Origin: Diphasiastrum complanatum
Taxonomy: Eukaryota; Streptophyta; Lycopodiopsida; Lycopodiales; Lycopodiaceae
Assembly (NCBI GenBank): GCA_029204225.1
Contig: CM055109.1
Coordinates: 32,992,927-33,056,926 of the forward strand
DNA length: 64,000 nt
Direction: 5' to 3'
Positions within the stretch are counted from its first letter, which is position 1, and every line of letters starts with the position of its first letter. A program made the translations under genes and the position numbers. Shown here in pieces: positions 23,267 to 35,140 of this stretch. The notes beneath the pieces are model-generated. The model was not told where the DNA came from and made no database searches. It saw only the letters and a program-made list of their open reading frames with translations.

Positions 23267-24040
23267 TTTTTTTCATCATTTTGATCTTTGAGAATTTTTG
23301 TTTTCGCTTTCGAGATTTTTCGTTTTCGAGATCTTCACGTTTTAGAGTTTTTTCGAGATTTTTTGTAATTTTTTTTAGATTTTCGCGTTTTTTTTTAGAT
23401 TTTTCGATTGTTTCGCGTTTTTTTTTTTTTTTAATTTCGTATTTTTTTCGTGATCTTTTATATATTTTTTTGAGATTTTCGCGTTATTCAGGTTTAAGGG
23501 ATTTTCACGTTTTTCAGAATTTCATTTTTGAAAATTTTCTGAATTTTTTCAGGTATTTCTGAATTTTTCGAGTTTTTTGAATTTTCTAGAATTTCGTATT
23601 TTTTAGGGTTTTCGGACTTTGTAGATTTTTTTTTTGGATTTTTTTTTATTTTCGATATTCTATATGCCATATTCTTTTTTGCATCCGACGCCTTTCTAGT
23701 TCCATCCCACGATTTTCAAACATTTTTCATTCTTTCGTCACTTTTTCACAAATATTTTTTGTCAATTTTGTCACTTTTTCACAAATATTTTCGTCATTTT
23801 TTTCATCATTTCTACGAATTTTTTTCATCATTTTTCATAATTTTTAGTTGGTTTTTTTTTTTAAATAAATTTTTCGTGCATGTTTTTTTCGCTATTTTTT
23901 CGCTGTTTTTTTGTGGTTTTTTAGTGTTTTTTTCACGTTTTTTCTCGAGTTTTTTCACGTTCTTTCGGACATTTTTTGCGTTTTTTTGGGCATTTTCGCC
24001 TTTGTTTTTTTGAGAATTTTCGAGATCTTTTCGCGTTTTT
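23250..24040 (+). repeat. T-rich, CG-studded tract (second leader copy)
   Basis: Nearly 800 nt of the plus strand are mostly T, punctuated by words such as 'ttttcgcgtttttt', 'ttcgagattttt' and 'tttcgtgat'. At about 23680-23710 it contains 'tttgcatccgacgcctttctagttcca'-type sequence shared with 19170-19200. ORFs on both strands (Phe/Arg/Ser-rich on plus, Lys/Asn-rich on minus) are products of composition. It ends abruptly at about 24042 where Copia sequence begins. Confidence 0.75.
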
Positions 24041-24041
24041 T

Positions 24042-26350
24042 CAGTTTCAAATCTTGGTGATTTCTTTTGAAAGCATTTGTTGATGTTCAAAGGAGTGCTT
24101 TGTGTATTGAAGAAGGTTGAATGAGAAGATCAGATCATTGCTACATGGCAACCTCAATTGGAGTCATGTTGGAAGCCAATGATAGATTTACCTCAAGTAA
24201 GTATTCATTGTGGAAAGTAAGGATGGAGTCACTTCTTGAGATGAATGATGTTTTGGATATTGTTGTAGGTTTGGAGGAGAGACCAGCAACACAACAAGAT
24301 CAAGTGAGGTATGACAAGAGGGCCAAGAAGGCTCTACACATGATAAAGATAAATGTTACTAATGAACTTCTCAAGGAAGTTGGTAAGTGCACATCATCTT
24401 TGGAAGCTTGGAATTCATTGAAAAAGCTTTATGAATCCAAGTCTACTTCTAGAGTGTTGATTCTAAGAAGGCAAATCTTTTCTTGTTTGCAAAAGAATGA
24501 AGAAAGTCCAAGTACTTTTGTTTTGAGAATGAAAGCATTGAATGATGAGTTAGCTTGCATAGATGAAAGCATTAAGGAAGGAGAGCTTATTCAAGTGATT
24601 CTTGATGGCTTGTTGGATGCTCATGCTAACATTGTTCAAAGTATTGCTATTCAAAAGACTTTGCCAAGTTTGATGGATCTTCAAGAGATCTTGATCAATG
24701 AGGAATATAGGCTTCAAGCAAGAGGTGGATCTACATCGACACTTCAAGAGGATGCTATGTTCACAAAGGGCAAATTCAAGGGCAAAACCAAAAGTAAATG
24801 GTCTAAAGGGCAAGATCAAGTGGATGCTTCTTCAATTGGCAAAAAGAAGGATAGATCAAAGCTCAAGTGCTTCTATTGTGACATCAAAGGACACTTTGCA
24901 AGTGAGTGCTACAAGAAGAAGAGAAATCAAAGAGACCAGCAAGGTAATCTTACTCTTGGTGAGAATGGTTTGGATGTTCAAGATGCAAATGATGATGCTT
25001 TTGTAATGTCTTCATGTATGCTTGCTAATGATGGAGATCTAGATTCTTGGTGGATTGATAGTGAAGCAAGTTCACAAATGACCTTTCACAAAGAGTACTT
25101 CACTTCTTTGTTGGCATATGGAGATGACAAGAGGGTGATCTACACGGCCAATGATGGTGAGTGTGCAATCAAAGGGATTGGCACAATTCCTATCTCTCTC
25201 TCTACAAATAGGAATGTTCATTTGGAGGATGTCTTGTTTGGAAGGATGTCTTGATTGGAAAAGGTAAAAGGCAAGGAAAGTTGTTCAAACTAGATTTGAT
25301 GTTGGATTTGTACTAGCATTCTTGGCTGGTTTTGCTGATGGAAATGAAGCTATTGGAGGTTCATTATGTCACTCATCAAGGCTTGATGGCATCTTTTGGC
25401 AAGATGGAGATGGAAGCTCATTCATGGAGTATCATGGTGGATACATGGCAACAAAGGACAAAGGAGGAGGAGACATGCAAGCAAAAGTTAATCACTCACA
25501 TTTATTGTTTGTTTGCTGTATTTTTTCAGAGAGTTCAGAGTTGAAAGCATGGTGGAATCATTTCATTTACATTCTATTTGATTCTTCATGTTTTAGTCAC
25601 ATTTTTACATGTAAACTTGATGTAAGAAATTGTGAAGCATCCCAGTGGACACTATTCTCTATATCAATTATGGTTGTTTCTATTTTGAGCATTACATGAT
25701 CATTGAAAGGAGATCTATTCTTAGGAAGAAGATCATTCTTATGATGGATCAAAGTTCTTTGGTCAAAAACTATGCTAGGAACAAGCATATTGAGATACAA
25801 TTTCATTTTGTGAGGGAGCAAGTCATTGCAAAGGAGGTGGAGCTTCAACATGTGTCTTCAAGAGAATGTGTAGCTGATATCTTCACCAAAGCCTTGGGAA
25901 AAGACTTGTTCATGAAGCATAGGACTTCACTTGGAGTGTTATCAAAGTCTATGCTAAAACTAGTTGAAGAGGGAGTGTGAAAGCTCCAACTATTTTCATC
26001 ACATTTTGTTATATTTCCATGTTTGGCATATTGAGGCCAAAAGTTGTTTTAGACTTAGAGGTTGACTTTTCAAAGTTCATTAGTCTAAATTTCATTTGAA
26101 TCAATACTTTCTGAAAGTGTGGAGAAGTTAGAATGCGAGTTAGAGTAGATTCAAATTTGAATAGTTGAGTACATTGAATCTAGACCCAAAATTAGTAGGG
26201 TTAGCATTTTGGAGGGAAAGTCAAGTGGCCAAATAGGGTTTGGACCTGTTATAAAAGGATGTAACTCATGGAGAGAGTGATATTCTCTCTTCTCTATCTC
26301 ATTTCATGCTTATACATGGTTCTCTTGGGTTCTACTATCCATTGGTGCAT
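24042..26350 (+). mobile_element. Deletion derivative of a Copia element (same family as 60674)
   Basis: From 'tttcaaatcttggtgatt' at about 24046 onwards, this copy matches the element at 60674-64000, with its 5' LTR and leader missing. Gag begins at ATG 24145 and runs through a zinc knuckle (CFYCDIKGHFASEC) to a protease box. That box reads DSEAS instead of DSGAS, so it is inactivated. About 100 nt are lost after 25240, and then integrase, reverse transcriptase and most of RNase H are gone. Only the RNase H end remains (25738-25980, RNKHIEIQFHFVREQV ... ADIFTKALGKD). The 3' LTR begins at 25978 and breaks off near 26350. Protein identity with the better copy is high, so this is a fairly recent derivative. 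Confidence 0.88.
25978..26350 (+). repeat. Truncated 3' LTR of the Copia derivative
   Basis: It starts TGTGAAAGCTCC after the purine-rich GAAGAGGGAG and matches the 5' LTR at 60674 up to 'ccattggtgca'. There it stops, and unrelated Gypsy sequence begins. A TATA box (TATAAAA, 26250-26256) is conserved with the one at 60948. Confidence 0.8.
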
Positions 26351-29300
26351 TGTACTACAACCAGACAGTCGCTAGAGGCCATAGCAGACCCGTTGCCAGG
26401 CAGATCCGTTGCTTAGCAGACTCTTTGTCAGAAGAATAGCAGCACATAAGGTTAGAATCGTTGCAAATAGAGGAAGAAGAAGCGCTAGCAGAACAGTAGA
26501 GACAACGAGATTCTAGCGCTAACATTGAAAAGATGAAGATCCTTAAGGAGGGGAAAGTACAAGAATTGGGAAATCAGTCTTCTCCTTCAACCACTCCTAC
26601 ATCCACATCATCCCCATTCCATCATCCAATTCTCTTGCCACAACATCTATATCTACTTACATGTCTATTATATCATCCATATCATCTACCAAGATCACTA
26701 CCACCACAACTTCCATCATCAGAATACTACCACCACCACCACCTTACCGTACATCCTTATGTTATTCCACCATCTCACCATTCATCTCTTTTCAAACCCT
26801 GGTAGTCTTATCGAGGCAGCTACAAGATCATTATAGTGTCTTGCGGAGACCAACTACCACCTACATTGGTTGGTCAATTAAAAAGAAAGCAGGAGAAGCT
26901 GCAAGAAAAGACAATACAAAATAAAGAAAAAGAATCAAAGAGATCCAGCTAAGAAGGCCAATACAAAAGAAAAGATCGAGAAGTAGACAAATATTTTGGC
27001 CGAGTCTCAGCAGATAACGGATCAAAGGAAAAGATGGAGACGAGAGTGGACCTGCAAGATAAAGTGAGCTCCATACCAAGTAATTAGTGATCAAAGCTCG
27101 ACACTACAAAGATTTGAAGCTGCAACTATGATATTGTCAATTCCTTCACCTTCCACCAAACCCCTCATCATGTTTCCTTACCTTCATCAACCTATCCATT
27201 CCAATCTGTTTCTACCACCATTTCATAACCTCCTTGAAGACTAATAGCCCAAGGTTTGTGCGACCTACCAATTGAAGGTTCTCCACTTCTCATCGAGACA
27301 AGAGTGTCGATGAGGCCGGGACTTCAACTGGAAGAAGAACTGAGGAAACACCCTGAAGCATAAGGAGAATATAAAGAGTGCCAAGACAATTCATGATTAT
27401 TTGACAAGACTTACAAGGGAATTGTCCAAGAAATTCAAAGAAAAGACTCAAAGGCAATTTTCAGAGGGCAATATGTTCAGATGATCGAGAGCTGCTATAT
27501 GAACAAGCTTATACCAATGATTAGGCCTTATCTGGAATCCATTTCGTTGGGCATAAGAATGAGATTCATCACATTCAAAGTCATCAAAAAGGAGATAAAC
27601 TACGAAAAGTCTTTTGACAAAAAGAAAGCTGAAAAGAACAAGAAGGAGACTCTCAATTATGCAGGGCTATCCTGATAATCTGCTGCAACTTTGAAGTGTT
27701 GCCAAGAAGCATGACTTTATCAACCAATAAGTTCTTGGTTTTACGTAGGCAAATGTTGATCCATGCCTTTCCAAAAATTAAGTGTAAAAGATGAGGCATT
27801 GTAGTGGGACCTGCAACACTATAGGGGAAGGATAATCCAAATTGGAAAATACCTGATGGTAAGGCCCATGGTCTTGGAATTCCTCAGTGATTAGCCTTGC
27901 CAGCTCCTCTAGTACAACATGTTCCTTCTGCGAATATGATGGAACCAAAATTTTCGGTTGGTAATGACCAATGGAATTACAATACTGATCAAGAGATTGG
28001 TTCTTTAGAGCAATACACTATCTATGCTACTGCTAGACAATGGGCTGGAGAACTACTTGAACGCTTTGGATGTGGATACAATCATAGAATTGCTGAATGT
28101 TCGAATAAAGAAAAGTTTATTCCATTTTGTCGGGAATGCGGTTAACTGTCCAACAAGACCAAAACCATTGCCGATAACTGCTCCATTGAATATGATTACA
28201 ATTAAGCAAAGGCCAGCAGTTAAGTTCAACCTATTGAACCAAGTGCACCATTGATGGTTGTCACACGAGCTCAGAAGCAGAAAGGAGTTGTTGTTGATCC
28301 AACACCTACTGAATCTGTGCCAACTATAGATCTACCTAGCACATCAGAGATGTATCCAAATCTCAACTCATAGAAGAAGAAATACAACAACATGAGACAG
28401 TGGATCAAAGACTAATGAGACATTGAAAGTCGCCAAAGCTGCAACGAAATTTTTTTATTTGTTGTACCATCATCGAATTTACATAATCCATGAACGGATG
28501 TTAACACTCAGTTGCACCATTGTGAAGAGCCTTTCAAGATAACCGAACCTGAAGCGTCGCAAACAGAACTGATCATGAATATTCTATCTAGCAAGATAGA
28601 TATTACATTGGGAGAATTTATAAAGTTTGTGCCTCAAGTAAAAGAAGTGTTAGCCGAGAGATGTTGACCAAGATAGAACCAACTGTCCGCCATGAACCAC
28701 TATTTTGTGTCGGGTTTGAAGATTCAAACAAAGTACTCGATGTAGGGTCAGTTTGGGAAAGTGAGCAGAGAAATATCACCTTGCTGATATAGCATAAACA
28801 ATTCGATAAAGAGACAGCCATGATAGATGGAGGTTCATGAATCAATCTAATTTCAACAAAGCTATGTGCTAAATGGGGCCTTACAAGGATGAAACCTACA
28901 AATTGTTATCAAGTTAGCTGATCAGTCATCCTAAAGACATAGTGGAAGACATACATGTGAAGATTGCAAGAATCCAATTTGTCATTGCTTTTGTAGTAAT
29001 GGACTTACCGAAAGCACCATCAGTTTATCGCATTCCTTTGGGATGTCCATGGTTACGAGTTGTTGCGCAAGTAATTCATAACTGGGGAATAGGAAAGATT
29101 ACATTTGAGAATCGTGAGTGTGCAGTTCAAGTTGATCCGTTAACTTGGACAATCAAACCAGCAGTCTAGAAGATGGATGATGATTCATCAACAACGGATC
29201 ATACTTGTGATCGACTAGTGAAAGCTTTGGGAGTGCACTATGACTCTCAAACAGATAATGTTAATTGGAATCAAGCTTTTGCAACTGTGCATTGTACAGG

Positions 29301-30281
29301 CGATCACCTTTCCAGCCAATATGATGAATGCGACATGAATATCGACTGATCTGATTCCAGATTTTATTGAAGAGAAACTTATTCATGTCATCCATGCTTT
29401 ATGTTATGATGAATATGTCAACCTTACTGATGAGCAGATTCTAAATCATATGGATTCTACAAGATTTGGAGTTTGAAATATTCTAGATGGACCAACAATA
29501 AAATTGCGAAAAGCAAATATATTGAAGGAAGAGAAAAATACATGACCAATGACGAAGAAGCAAGCTAAGAAACATTATAACACAATTTTGAAATGGAAGA
29601 ATACATCACGAGATGTAGTTTCTACATTTGGTGCAAAAGAGGTACCGCCTTTATTGGATAAAAGTAAAGGGAAGAACAAAGATGACTCGTCAAGTCAAAA
29701 TTCTCGGAAGACATCACCTTCTAGAAATTCTTCACCTTCTAGGAATACATCACCTTCTAGAAAATCATCAACTCCTTGAACGATTCCTACCAAGAAAGCT
29801 AAATGTAAATCAAAGGTCAATTCCTTTGAACAAGAACAATCAGATGAAGTCTAGCATGACATGCCAGATCATTTCAAACGCTCTACTTTGGATGATGCTA
29901 AATCTTTACAACTACATCATGAGGCTTTGCATAAACTTTGTGAAATCATATTGATGGCAGTTCATGCACTAGCAGCAGAAAAAGCTCGTCGCAAGGCATG
30001 GCATAATCGTCGTTTACATAAGAAAGCTCTGCAAGAAGGAGATCTAGCTTTAATGTACAAAACCAAATTGATCAAAGGAAAATTGAAATTTACAGATGAA
30101 GGACCATACAAAGTGAAAGAAATATTGTCGTACGGAGTAGTTACCTTGGAACACCTGGATGGTAGAATATTTGATACCCCAGTGAATGGCAGCTGATTAT
30201 GCAAGTTTTGACAGCCATATTTACTAGCGTGTTATTTTTCACTATTTGTTGATTCTATTTTTGAAAAAAGAGGAAGGAAAG
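26351..30281 (+). mobile_element. Decayed Ty3/Gypsy element lacking most of pol
   Basis: From the junction at 26351 the plus strand holds a Gypsy-type gag. A Pro/Thr/Ser-rich N-terminus (about 26530-26810) is followed by a charged gag core (27100-27670) and a broken zinc-knuckle region (27897-28145, ATARQWAGELLERFGC and FIPFCRECG). A retropepsin-like domain (28660-29165) has AMIDGGS, NLIS and ENRECAVQVD. Reverse transcriptase, RNase H and most of integrase are absent. The sequence jumps to the integrase C-terminus at 29861-30196, with ARRKAWHNRRLHKKALQEGD, TDEGPYKVKEI and a terminal PVNGS. A polypurine tract (AAAAAAGAGGAAGGAAAG) ends at 30281, immediately before an LTR. Frames are broken in several places. 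No 5' LTR is present. Confidence 0.75.
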
Positions 30282-30980
30282 TGTTTTCAAGAGGTAATTC
30301 TTGATGGAAAATGACTCAAAAAAATCACTCTTTTAGTCAAATCTTGAACAAACAGTCATGTGAACCTTCGTTGATTGTCATATGATACATCTAGTTCAGA
30401 TCTACCTATATTGAACTGGGCGAAGGTTGGTTTGCACAGAAAGTACATGTTTTGAAGTTAGACAAGAGTTTAGACATATGCTACTTTGGGAACCTTTGCC
30501 GAGCATGCTACACTCATTATGATCTTCGCCGACCTGATAAATGGATTTAGAACACCAAAATTAGGTTGGGCATATGTTGAAATTCTGAAAATTTGCATTA
30601 AATGCAGTACCTAGGCAAAGGATGAAATTAGGCGAGGGTTGAACCCTCGTTAGACCTACAAAACCTTCGCCGAGCTACACCATTGGTCAAAAACCTTCAC
30701 CGAGAAAAAGCTAGTTTCACAATACTGAACATACTTGCAAATTTTTGTCCAGAACTGATGAGCCAAACTAGTACTTTGTAATAGACCCTCCAAATTAGCC
30801 TATAAAATGGCTAATTTCGATTTCATTTCTCACTTGTGTTAGTGAAGCTCTTGCAAATTTTTCCTACAACCAAACTTTCTCAAAACTATCACACAGCCTT
30901 CTGATATACTTTCAAGCCTTCAGTTCTCAGTTTCTACCTTGTTCACCTTGTCTTCGACTGAATTCGATACCAAAATTTCA
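30282..30980 (+). repeat. Gypsy 3' LTR with repeated CTTCGCCGAG motif
   Basis: It starts TGTTTTC right after the polypurine tract. It contains a TATA box (TATAAAA) near 30801 and at least six spaced variants of 'aaccttcgccgag' in either orientation between 30365 and 30705. The end near 30980 (..atttca) is a guess, since the partner LTR is not in the window. Confidence 0.55.
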
Positions 30981-30999
30981 CCCATAATTGTCGTTCTCA

Positions 31000-31370
31000 A
31001 TTATGATCCAATCTTAATAGACATCATGCGCTTCCTAGCACAACCAGAGTGGCTAAATAAATGAACCTTGTCGAGCCCTTGCTCAAGGTGATGAGGATCC
31101 ATGAAAAGGCCTTCTTAAATAAGATAAGTATGGATTTTCATCAGCATGGCCTTCGGTACCTGGAACAAGGCCAAGGCAAAGTTTTACGTCGCCTTCCAAG
31201 GAGTAGTGCACAATGTGCAGGTCACTAAGGCACCCTTGCTGCTATAGGCATTATGTATGGTCTTCAACCAACTCCATCTCATAAATAGGCCAAGGCAATC
31301 ATCAAGCTTTTTATCGATATCCAGATCAATTAGTACCACACCAATGACGACTATTTGCTAGAAGCTCCTA
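31000..31370 (+). mobile_element. Unclassified gag-like debris
   Basis: The plus strand reads coding-like phrases across broken frames (RFLAQPEWLNK, FYVAFQGVVHNVQVTK). The style recalls the N-terminal ORF of some plant Gypsy elements. There is no continuous frame and no decisive motif. Confidence 0.3.
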
Positions 31371-31602
31371 GATCTGTCATCTCGAATTCTTGAGATAGCA
31401 TCCTCTTAGTGTCCTTTGTCAGTTCGATATTGTTGCTGAATAGTAGCATGTCATCCACATAGAGTGTGATGATGACAATAAATTGATTAACAACTTTGAA
31501 ATGTACATTACAGTCTACAAAGCTTGGTTCAAATCCATGAATGATCAAGAATGTATTGATTCGATGCACACCTACGATATGATTTCGGTCCTTTATTGGC
31601 AA
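31351..31602 (-). mobile_element. Copia reverse transcriptase fragment
   Basis: The 83-codon minus-strand frame carries GVHRINTFLIIHGFEPSFVD, then VIITLYVDDMLLFSNN with the intact catalytic YVDD. LSQEFEMTDLGA follows, ending at a breakpoint. It is a short insert with no other Copia domains attached. The repeat at 31605-32080 starts just beyond it. Confidence 0.8.
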
Positions 31603-31604
31603 TG

Positions 31605-32080
31605 GTAGCTCATCTTGGATATAAGATCTATCAGGACTCGTGCATCTACGGTTCTACAGTTCTACTTTAGATTTCTTCTTGTTTTCTTACAATCTGTAGA
31701 TTATTACTAATCTAATCTACAAAAGAAACAGGGAACATAACTGAATCTAATCCCATTGGAATCACAGATCAACAACACAACATCTAACTAAAGCAAGTGG
31801 GAATCCTATAGAGTGCTTGTTACAACTGTCACTCAACACTTGTAATAAAAACTCCTCAAGGGAGCCAAGAACAAAGAAGCATCAGAACTGAGTGGAATGG
31901 TGGATCAACCTCCAAGCCCTGCACATCTACCTGATACTAATCCCAAACCAAACCTTAAGAGAAGAATCAACAACAATCACATTCATACATCAGTACCCAA
32001 ACTAAATGCATGAAGATGGAGCATGGAAGGAAATGTAAGTAGTAGAATCTTCAACCTAAAGAGCAACAACATTTTAGTAC
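31605..32080. repeat. Dispersed repeat, copy 1
   Basis: About 470 nt from 'ttggcaatggtag-tcatcttgg' to 'ttcaa-c-aaagagcaacaa' recur at 35620-36012, in the same orientation 4 kb away. Copy 1 contains about 60 nt (near 31917-31976) missing from copy 2. It directly follows a Copia reverse transcriptase piece and is probably LTR sequence. Confidence 0.7.
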
Positions 32081-32459
32081 ATAACACATGCTATGGATCT
32101 CGTGGAGGAGGCCTTCCTTATAGTAGTGAGTTAGTGAACTCCATTCTATAGGCTTTTGAGTTCCACCTCTTGACTACTCGGTGAACCCCATTCTATAACC
32201 TTTTGGGTTCCACCTCTTACACATTATTAGGAGGCCTTTTTATTAAGAATACAACTCAAGTTGAGAGAGCCTAAACTACTAGCTCCCACATGGTTTTCCA
32301 TCTTTTGGGAATACCATGGGGCTCACAGTATATGCACTTAACATATCACTAGTAATTCTCGTGCTCTCAAACTCGGCTCTCTGTTAGATTTCTTATGCTC
32401 AGCCTTAAACAAATCGTTCAAGTAATGAGCTTACTGAAAACCGAACGCTGACAACATGT

Positions 32460-33005
32460 TTTTGGGCCTTCACGTTTTTCTTTTTTTGAGATTTCTTGTT
32501 TCTTAAATGTTTTTAAGGCACCTTCTCCTTTTTTCGCAACTTTGCAAAAAATGCGACACAGTGGCCAAGTGGCCAGAATGCCTTGGAAATCATTTTTAAG
32601 GCACCTTCTCTTTTTCCCTTTTTTGCAACTTCGCGAAAAAGCAACGCAGTGGCCAAGTGGCTAGAATGTCTTAAAAACCATTTTTAAGACACCTTCGTCT
32701 TTTTCGTCCTCTTCACTGTCTTTAATCTAAGGCACTTTTGCCTTCTTCGCTAAAACTTCAGTGTAAGGCACCTTTGGCCTTTTTCGTCTTTTTTCTGCTT
32801 CTTCGCTGCCTTCAGTGTAAGGCTGGCCAGAACGCCTTGGAAACCATTCTTAAGGCACCTTCGTCTTTTTTGCCTTTTTCACTTTTTTTGCCTTCTTCGC
32901 TACCTTCAGTCTATAGGCGCCTTAGGAATTTACACACCTTAAGTCCAAGGGCACCTTCAGGAGTTTCATACCTTTAGTCTAAAGGGCACCTTCAGGTTTT
33001 TCGCA
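32460..33005 (+). repeat. Imperfect tandem array, unit about 85 nt
   Basis: Units begin 'taaggcaccttc-(t/g)c-tttttcg', continue with 'gcgacacagtggccaagtggccagaatgccttgg' and end 'aaaccattttt'. Two full units lie at 32513-32683. Shortened and shuffled pieces run on to about 33000. The TTTTTCG-rich style resembles other tracts in the window (59650-60110). Confidence 0.7.
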
Positions 33006-33389
33006 TTTTTGCTACATTGGCAGATCGACGTCGCCAACTTATCATCAACCCTAAAATAGCTAGAGAAACAAATATCATAAGGGCGGTTACCAACTTTGTA
33101 TAGATGCAAAACTGGAGTAAATGGCAGTTAAGGCATAAGATATTTTTCTCTCGACACTTGTAAATATATATACTGGCTGAATCAAGCTATGTAAGTGTTA
33201 ATTGAGTTAATTGAATTTCCTCTTTCAATCAGCGTTTTCTGTAGCCAGCGTTATCATGCACAACAAGCTAAAGTTATGACTTCAAGCCATTGTACTCACT
33301 ATTGATATTAATCAGAGTACAATTTTTTTTTCTCACTACTGCGTCGTTCATTTGTGCAATCTATATGAATTCTTCTACTTGAATATTCT

Positions 33390-34045
33390 TGCTGCTGTGA
33401 GAAGGTGAAGGAACTGACAATATTACAATTGCAACCTTAGACCCTTGTAGTGTTGAGCTTTGATCACCACTTACTTGGTGAGGAGTTCACTTTGTCTTGT
33501 AGGCCCACTATCATTTTCATCTTTTCCTTTGATCCATTATTTGTTGAGACTTGACCAAGATCTTGTTTTGTTTCTCGATCTTTCCATTTGTATTGGCCTT
33601 TTTAGCTAGATCTCTTTGATTCTTTTTTTTTTTTCATTTTATATTATCTTTTCTTGCTGCTTCACCTATTTTCTTAAATATTCTTTCTAGTTGACCAACC
33701 AATGTAGGTGGTAGTTGGTGTCCGCAAGACACTATAATGACCTTTTAGTTGTCTCAGTAAGACTAAAAAGGTCTGAAAAGAGATGAATAGTGAGATGGTG
33801 GAATAACTGAAAGATGTAAAGCTAAGGTGGCGGTGGTGGTGGCATTTTGATGATGGAAGTTGCGGTGGTAGTGATATCGGTAGATGGTGTGGATGATATA
33901 ACAGACATGGAAATAGATATAGATGTTGTGGCAAGAGAACTAGATGATGGGAATGTGGAGGGTGTGGATGTAGTAGTGGTTGAAGGAGAAGACTGATTAC
34001 CCAATACTTGTACTTCCCCCTCCTTAAGGATCTTCGTCTCTCCAA
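33390..34045 (-). mobile_element. Inverted copy of the Gypsy gag region
   Basis: The minus strand repeats the gag N-terminal region of 26530-27165. It has the KILKEGKVQ-like start 'atccttaaggaggg', the Pro/Thr/Ser-rich stretch, the tail 'ccaactaccacctacattggttggtcaa', and the downstream 'gatcaaagctc-acactacaa' phrase found near 27095. The upstream parts of the two copies do not match. Frames are broken. The ORF at 34130-34405 (minus) may be an extension of the same gag, but has no recognisable motif. Confidence 0.65.
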
Positions 34046-34879
34046 TGCTCGAAACCCAAGGTTTATGACTGAGGTGCTCCTCCTGGTTGAGTCCCTTTGG
34101 AGTGTTCGCCTGTCTTCTTAGCCTTTGTCTTATTGAGTGGTATCAACTGCGAGTGTATCTTTTGGTTGTCCCCTTCTCTCTTCCCTGAATATGTTGCCTA
34201 AGATTGCTGTTGGAATGCTATCACAGAAGCAACTGCTTGTTGGACGCGAGGGGATGATGTTATTAGTAGTAATGTCCCGGTTGGTGATTGGGACTTGGAT
34301 CAGCAACAAGTGATTGCACTTGTGGTGATTGTGGTTGCTGAAATATCCATTAGGTGTAGCTGTTTGGAGGAAGTGGCAAGTGATTTTCTTTTGGTCCTGG
34401 CTCATCTGGTCTGCAATCTGCCTTTCTCTTCATGAACATTGTCTCACTGCTGCACATTTGGTGACATAGGCACATGCAGTTGCTAGCTCTGTATCTTTGA
34501 TAGTATCCAAGCTGTACTTTCATTGAAGGAATGACTCATTCGGCTGTTCTATGGGTGAGTCTCAAGGTAATTGCTTCGGCTAGAATCCCTTGGTTGAAAT
34601 TTTTTGTTGAAGCTCGATCCAGAGATTCGACAGAAGTCGATGTGATTGTAGCACTCTATGAGATCACTCGGTCGTGGCACTCTGTTGGAACATTTGGTTG
34701 AGCTCTCAGTTGGGACAGTTGGTCGAAGCACGTTGGACCAAATTTCATAATTTCTCTATGTTGACTCCAAGGCCAATATCTCAATTATATACAAGAATAA
34801 ACTTTGAAGTGATATGGATTTCTCAAAAATTTGGATATGCACAAATATCTTAAACTCTCTACAAGGTTGGAATGTTGAG

Positions 34880-35140
34880 AGTTGTCAGATGCTATGCGTC
34901 GGATATAGTAACAAATGGAGGGGCAGATGCAAACAAAAGTGACTTGGTAGATGAAGATGGAAAGACGGTGTCGGATGCACTCGTCGGCTTTAGACCTACT
35001 AGTCGGATGCAATTGTTGGACAAAATTTTTAAGTGGTCATCGTATGTACGTCGGATGAAATTTGTGAAATTGGGTTGTCGGGTGCAAACAAAATTGAAGG
35101 GCATCGGATGCAACTTAGAGGCATTGTCGAATGCAATTTT
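34880..35140 (-). repeat. GTCGGATGCA repeats (inverted relative to 18925)
   Basis: Seven variants of 'gtcggatgcaa' are spaced 20-60 nt apart on the plus strand. This is the reverse complement of the GCATCCGAC word that precedes the ParB-methyltransferase remnant. No coding homology to that remnant is visible next to this copy. Confidence 0.6.

Noticed and set aside
23281-24090. Open frames rich in Phe/Arg/Ser (plus) and Lys/Asn (minus)
   Set aside because: They arise from T-rich, CG-studded repeat composition, with no domain or codon signature.
32738-32977. 79-codon plus-strand ORF with a hydrophobic start
   Set aside because: It is a translation of the 85-nt tandem array; the apparent signal peptide comes from T/C-rich repeat text.
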